A DNA stretch of 64,000 bases from positions 45,895 to 109,894 of the forward strand of contig JBCDLX010000019.1 in NCBI GenBank assembly GCA_038744785.1. The letters run 5' to 3'. Origin of the DNA: Ovoidimarina sp038744785 (lineage in GTDB: Bacteria; Pseudomonadota; Alphaproteobacteria; Rhodobacterales; Rhodobacteraceae). Numbering within the stretch: the stretch's first letter is position 1; the number at the start of each line of letters is the position of its first letter. This document shows, in pieces, positions 62,037 to 64,000 of this stretch. A model generated the notes under the pieces. It searched no databases, was not told the DNA's origin, and saw only the letters and a list, made by a program, of their open reading frames with translations. Position numbers and translations under genes: made by a program.

Positions 62037-62088
62037 AATAGGGGCAAGCGCTTCCCAAGGGTCAATGCCTTTTTTGACCAGAAGGTCA
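62037..62088 (-). promoter_or_regulatory. promoter with palindromic operator for the nucleoside importer operon
   Basis: Reading the minus strand: perfect palindrome TGACC-TTCT-GGTCA (62088-62075) followed by AAAAAA, then -35 TTGACC (62065-62060), 17 bases, and -10 CCTATT (62042-62037). TGACC/GGTCA dyads of this kind are used by GntR-type and some purine regulators, which is only a guess as to the binding protein. The BMP start is 90 bases downstream. Confidence 0.55.
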
Positions 62089-62111
62089 GCAAATGTAGAG
62101 CAGATAGCCTG

Positions 62112-62525
62112 TCAGAGGAGCGTACGACGCAGGATAAGGGCCGTTTGGGGCAGGCCTTCATCGGTCGAATAGTACGCGTTGCGGCGACCAACCTCTACGT
62201 ATCCCGCTGCATCATAAAGGGCCCGGGCGCCGATGTTCGATTCGGCGACCTCGAGAAACGCGGATTGTGCGCCGCGGATACGAGCTTCGTCGTGGAAGGC
62301 GCCAAGGCACCTGGCACCCAGTCCGGTGCGTTGATGGGATGGGTCGGTTGCGATCAACAGAAGCTCCGCCTCATCTGCTGCAGTTCGCCCCAATGCGAAC
62401 GCATGTGGCAGGGCACGGAGAAACGCGCCGGGAGACGCCAATACCTCGCGAAAATCGGCGGCGCCCCAACCAGATTGGCCTGGGAAAGCGCGGGCGTACA
62501 AGGCGGCCAGATCGTCGGACATCAT
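62112..62525 (-). CDS. rimI: ribosomal-protein-alanine N-acetyltransferase RimI-like (GNAT)
   Basis: 137 residues from ATG 62525 (or 62522). The acetyl-CoA-binding segment is DPSHQRTGLGARCLGA near 61-76 and the C-terminal LEVAESNIGARALYDAAGY near 89-107 is typical of RimI. RimI acetylates the N-terminal Ala of ribosomal protein S18. It overlaps the tsaB stop (ATGA), the pairing seen in most bacteria. It is 165 bases from the BMP gene. Confidence 0.88.
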   Translation of the reverse strand: MMSDDLAALYARAFPGQSGWGAADFREVLASPGAFLRALPHAFALGRTAADEAELLLIATDPSHQRTGLGARCLGAFHDEARIRGAQSAFLEVAESNIGARALYDAAGYVEVGRRNAYYSTDEGLPQTALILRRTLL

Positions 62526-63151
62526 GGCAAGAGCAGCGGGCCAGCATCCTTCGGCGGGGCCGCGTCGGCTGGCCTGACGTAAAGTGGGACGGGACGGGGG
62601 GCCTCCGCGCGTCCAAACTTCTCGGCGGTCCGTTCGATAAATGCGGTGAGCAGACCGCCGTGCCAGCCCAGCGGCTCTATTCGGTCTGTCGTGTCATTTG
62701 CGTCCAAGGTGACAACAAACGGATCTCCTGACGGGCGGCGCGCATCGAAAGCCTGACGATAGACGGTGTTGCGTGGTCCCGGAATGTCGATATGCCCGGG
62801 CCAATCACCAGCCGAAACCATGCCGTACCTATGTGCGGCGACGATTTCGAAGGTTGAGACGCCAATTGCCGGAACGCCAAGCGCCAGGGCAAGCCCGCGC
62901 GCCGCAGAAACCGAAATCCGAATACCGGTGAAATTGCCTGGACCAACACCGACACCAACGGCATCCAGATCCTGCCAGCTCGTGCTGGCTCCGGCCAGAA
63001 CCTCTTCCAAAAGCGGCAAAAGCCGCTCGGCCTGCCCCCGGTCCATGGGCTCGAAGCGGCTGGCAACCAAATCGCCACGGACCATCAGTGCAGCGGCGCA
63101 GTGCTTGCCCGATGTATCAAAGGCAAGGATCGTCGGGCTCGAGACAGTCAT
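62522..63151 (-). CDS. tsaB: tRNA threonylcarbamoyladenosine biosynthesis protein TsaB
   Basis: 209 residues. ASKHA-fold partner of TsaD in the second step of t6A synthesis. ILAFDTSGKHCAAAL (8-22) and VGVGPGNFTGIRI near 66-78 are the family signatures. It is coupled to rimI; tsaC is at 26 kb. The nfu gene lies 34 bases upstream on the same strand. Confidence 0.92.
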   Translation of the reverse strand: MTVSSPTILAFDTSGKHCAAALMVRGDLVASRFEPMDRGQAERLLPLLEEVLAGASTSWQDLDAVGVGVGPGNFTGIRISVSAARGLALALGVPAIGVSTFEIVAAHRYGMVSAGDWPGHIDIPGPRNTVYRQAFDARRPSGDPFVVTLDANDTTDRIEPLGWHGGLLTAFIERTAEKFGRAEAPRPVPLYVRPADAAPPKDAGPLLLP

Positions 63152-63185
63152 TTATCGGTGGCAGCGTTTGGGCGGTGCCGCCCGC

Positions 63186-63749
63186 TCAGGCAGCGACAGG
63201 ACGCACCTCGACCACTTCCGGAATGTAATGCCGCAAAAGGTTCTCGATCCCCATTTTCAGGGTCAAGGTCGACGAGGGGCAGCCTGCACAGGCGCCCTGC
63301 ATGTGGAGGTAAACTATGCCCCGATCAAATCCGTGGAACGTGATGTCACCGCCATCCTGCGCAACGGCGGGCCGCACGCGCGTGTCCAGAAGCTCTTTGA
63401 TCTGGCCCACGATCTGCGAATCCGGACCATCATGGTCGGCGTGGCCCGAGGCAACAGGACCCTCACCCTCGATCACAGGCTGACCGGATTGGAAATGTTC
63501 CATGATCGCGCCAAGGATCGCAGGTTTGATATGATCCCACTCGATCGTGTCCGATTTGGTTACGGTTACAAAATCATGACCGAAGAACACGGCCGTCACG
63601 CCGTCAACCGCAAAAACCCGCTGTGCCAACGGCGATTTTCCCGCCGCTTCGGCAGAGGGAAAGTCGGCTGTCCCTGCCTCCATAACCCGGTTGCCTGGAA
63701 GAAACTTCAGCGTCGCCGGATTCGGCGTGGATTCGGTCTGAATGAACAT
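63186..63749 (-). CDS. NifU family Fe-S scaffold protein (Nfu type)
   Basis: 187 residues from the ATG at 63749; the open frame runs 19 codons further upstream without family similarity. N-terminal Nfu_N domain (FIQTESTPNPATLKFLPG) and C-terminal NifU domain with the cluster-binding CAGCPSS near 157-163 (C-x-x-C). It carries Fe-S clusters to target proteins. Followed by tsaB and preceded by a universal stress protein gene on the same strand. Confidence 0.93.
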   Translation of the reverse strand: MFIQTESTPNPATLKFLPGNRVMEAGTADFPSAEAAGKSPLAQRVFAVDGVTAVFFGHDFVTVTKSDTIEWDHIKPAILGAIMEHFQSGQPVIEGEGPVASGHADHDGPDSQIVGQIKELLDTRVRPAVAQDGGDITFHGFDRGIVYLHMQGACAGCPSSTLTLKMGIENLLRHYIPEVVEVRPVAA

Positions 63750-63849
63750 GGGCGCGCTCCTGACTGGATTGGTCAGGAATATGCGCTTCAGTCCGGTGCG
63801 TGTCAAGAACTTGGAACGATTCTAAGGTTGAGTCTGGAGGTGTTAAATT

Positions 63850-63999
63850 CTATGTCACAGCCTCCAGCCGTTCCTTCGACAATTCGCCCGGTACAATCGT
63901 GATCGGCACGGGCAGATCGCCCGACGCGCGGCTGAGTTGCGACACGAGGGGACCGGGTCCCTTCTTGTCCGTGCCAGCGCCAAGAACAAGGACACCGAC
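63850..63999 (-). CDS. universal stress protein C-terminus (partial)
   Basis: The last 49 codons of a gene that runs off the right edge. The protein ends VGVLVLGAGTDKKGPG, then SQLSRASGDLPVPITIVPGE and a KERLEAVT end. The TIVPG segment and the preceding phosphate-loop-like GAGTDKKGPG fit the UspA fold of Rhodobacterales. The stop is TAG at 63852-63850. It is the gene before nfu on the minus strand, 100 bases apart. Confidence 0.7.
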   Translation of the reverse strand, partial: VGVLVLGAGTDKKGPGPLVSQLSRASGDLPVPITIVPGELSKERLEAVT

Positions 64000-64000
64000 T

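Noticed and set aside
1..64000. tRNA, rRNA, CRISPR arrays, insertion sequences, prophage genes
   Set aside because: I looked in all intergenic gaps and gene lists and saw no cloverleaf, no direct-repeat array with spacers, no transposase or integrase.
1..64000. defence-island or toxin-antitoxin system
   Set aside because: The RecD-like helicase and RadC are housekeeping-type genes in stable contexts, and no restriction, toxin or anti-phage partners are adjacent.

Overview
The window is a 64 kb stretch of chromosome from an alphaproteobacterium of the order Rhodobacterales, most likely the marine Roseobacter group. The evidence is gene content and order: a mutT-argJ-PPIase/secA block, pyrB-ORF-pyrC, crotonyl-CoA carboxylase/reductase with ethylmalonyl-CoA mutase, a 44-residue aa3 oxidase subunit IV, an HvrA-type H-NS protein, TIGR02186 beside TauE/SafE, and a GC-rich intergenic repeat typical of these genomes. 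It is dense: about 60 genes, no gene-free gap over about 255 bases, and no rRNA, tRNA, CRISPR array, insertion sequence or prophage that I can see. Both edges cut a gene (an SbmA/BacA-like transporter on the left, a universal stress protein on the right).

Layout. 1-15 kb: sbmA-like, serB, mutS, maeB, msrA, a sulfotransferase-like gene, DUF1810 and argG, ilvA, accA, glycerate kinase, plsY. 15-20 kb: GNAT, pyrC-like, a tail-anchored ORF and pyrB on the minus strand, then a uracil-DNA glycosylase and moaB on the plus strand. 20-31 kb: an RND efflux pair, a lone DsbD N-terminal domain protein, YqgE/AlgH, tsaC/sua5, acyl-CoA dehydrogenase with an MBL hydrolase and a DUF6173-like gene, oxidase subunit IV, azlCD. 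31-36 kb: a tightly overlapping fdhD-mobA-mobB-(X-moeA) operon for molybdenum cofactor work. 36-44 kb: mutT-argJ-PPIase diverging from secA, then two envelope proteins (one a PBP-OmpA hybrid) and radC. 44-54 kb: deoD, H-NS-like, ecm, a PlsB-like acyltransferase, ccr, then a luxR-luxI quorum-sensing locus and a RecD-like helicase. 54-64 kb: TIGR02186/TauE, a BMP-type purine nucleoside ABC importer with a LysE exporter gene inside it, rimI-tsaB, nfu and the universal stress protein.

How it fits together. ccr and ecm are consecutive-pathway enzymes of the ethylmalonyl-CoA route for C2 assimilation. The Mo-cofactor operon builds and inserts bis-MGD and sulfurates formate dehydrogenase-type enzymes, although no such enzyme is encoded here. 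tsaC, tsaB and rimI serve t6A tRNA modification and ribosomal protein acetylation. The nucleoside importer and deoD could feed purine salvage.

The points most worth a second look are: the DUF429-like/RNase H-like domain fused in front of MoeA; a pyrimidine locus whose PyrC has lost its metal ligands and whose pyrB and pyrC are separated by a membrane-anchored ORF; a family-4-like uracil-DNA glycosylase without the Fe-S cysteines; a small conserved-looking ORF that overlaps luxR by 56 bases; a LysE exporter inside an importer operon with a strong palindromic operator candidate; and six convergent gene pairs whose stop codons interlock in the same 4 bases. I did not find a clear novel defence or mobile system.
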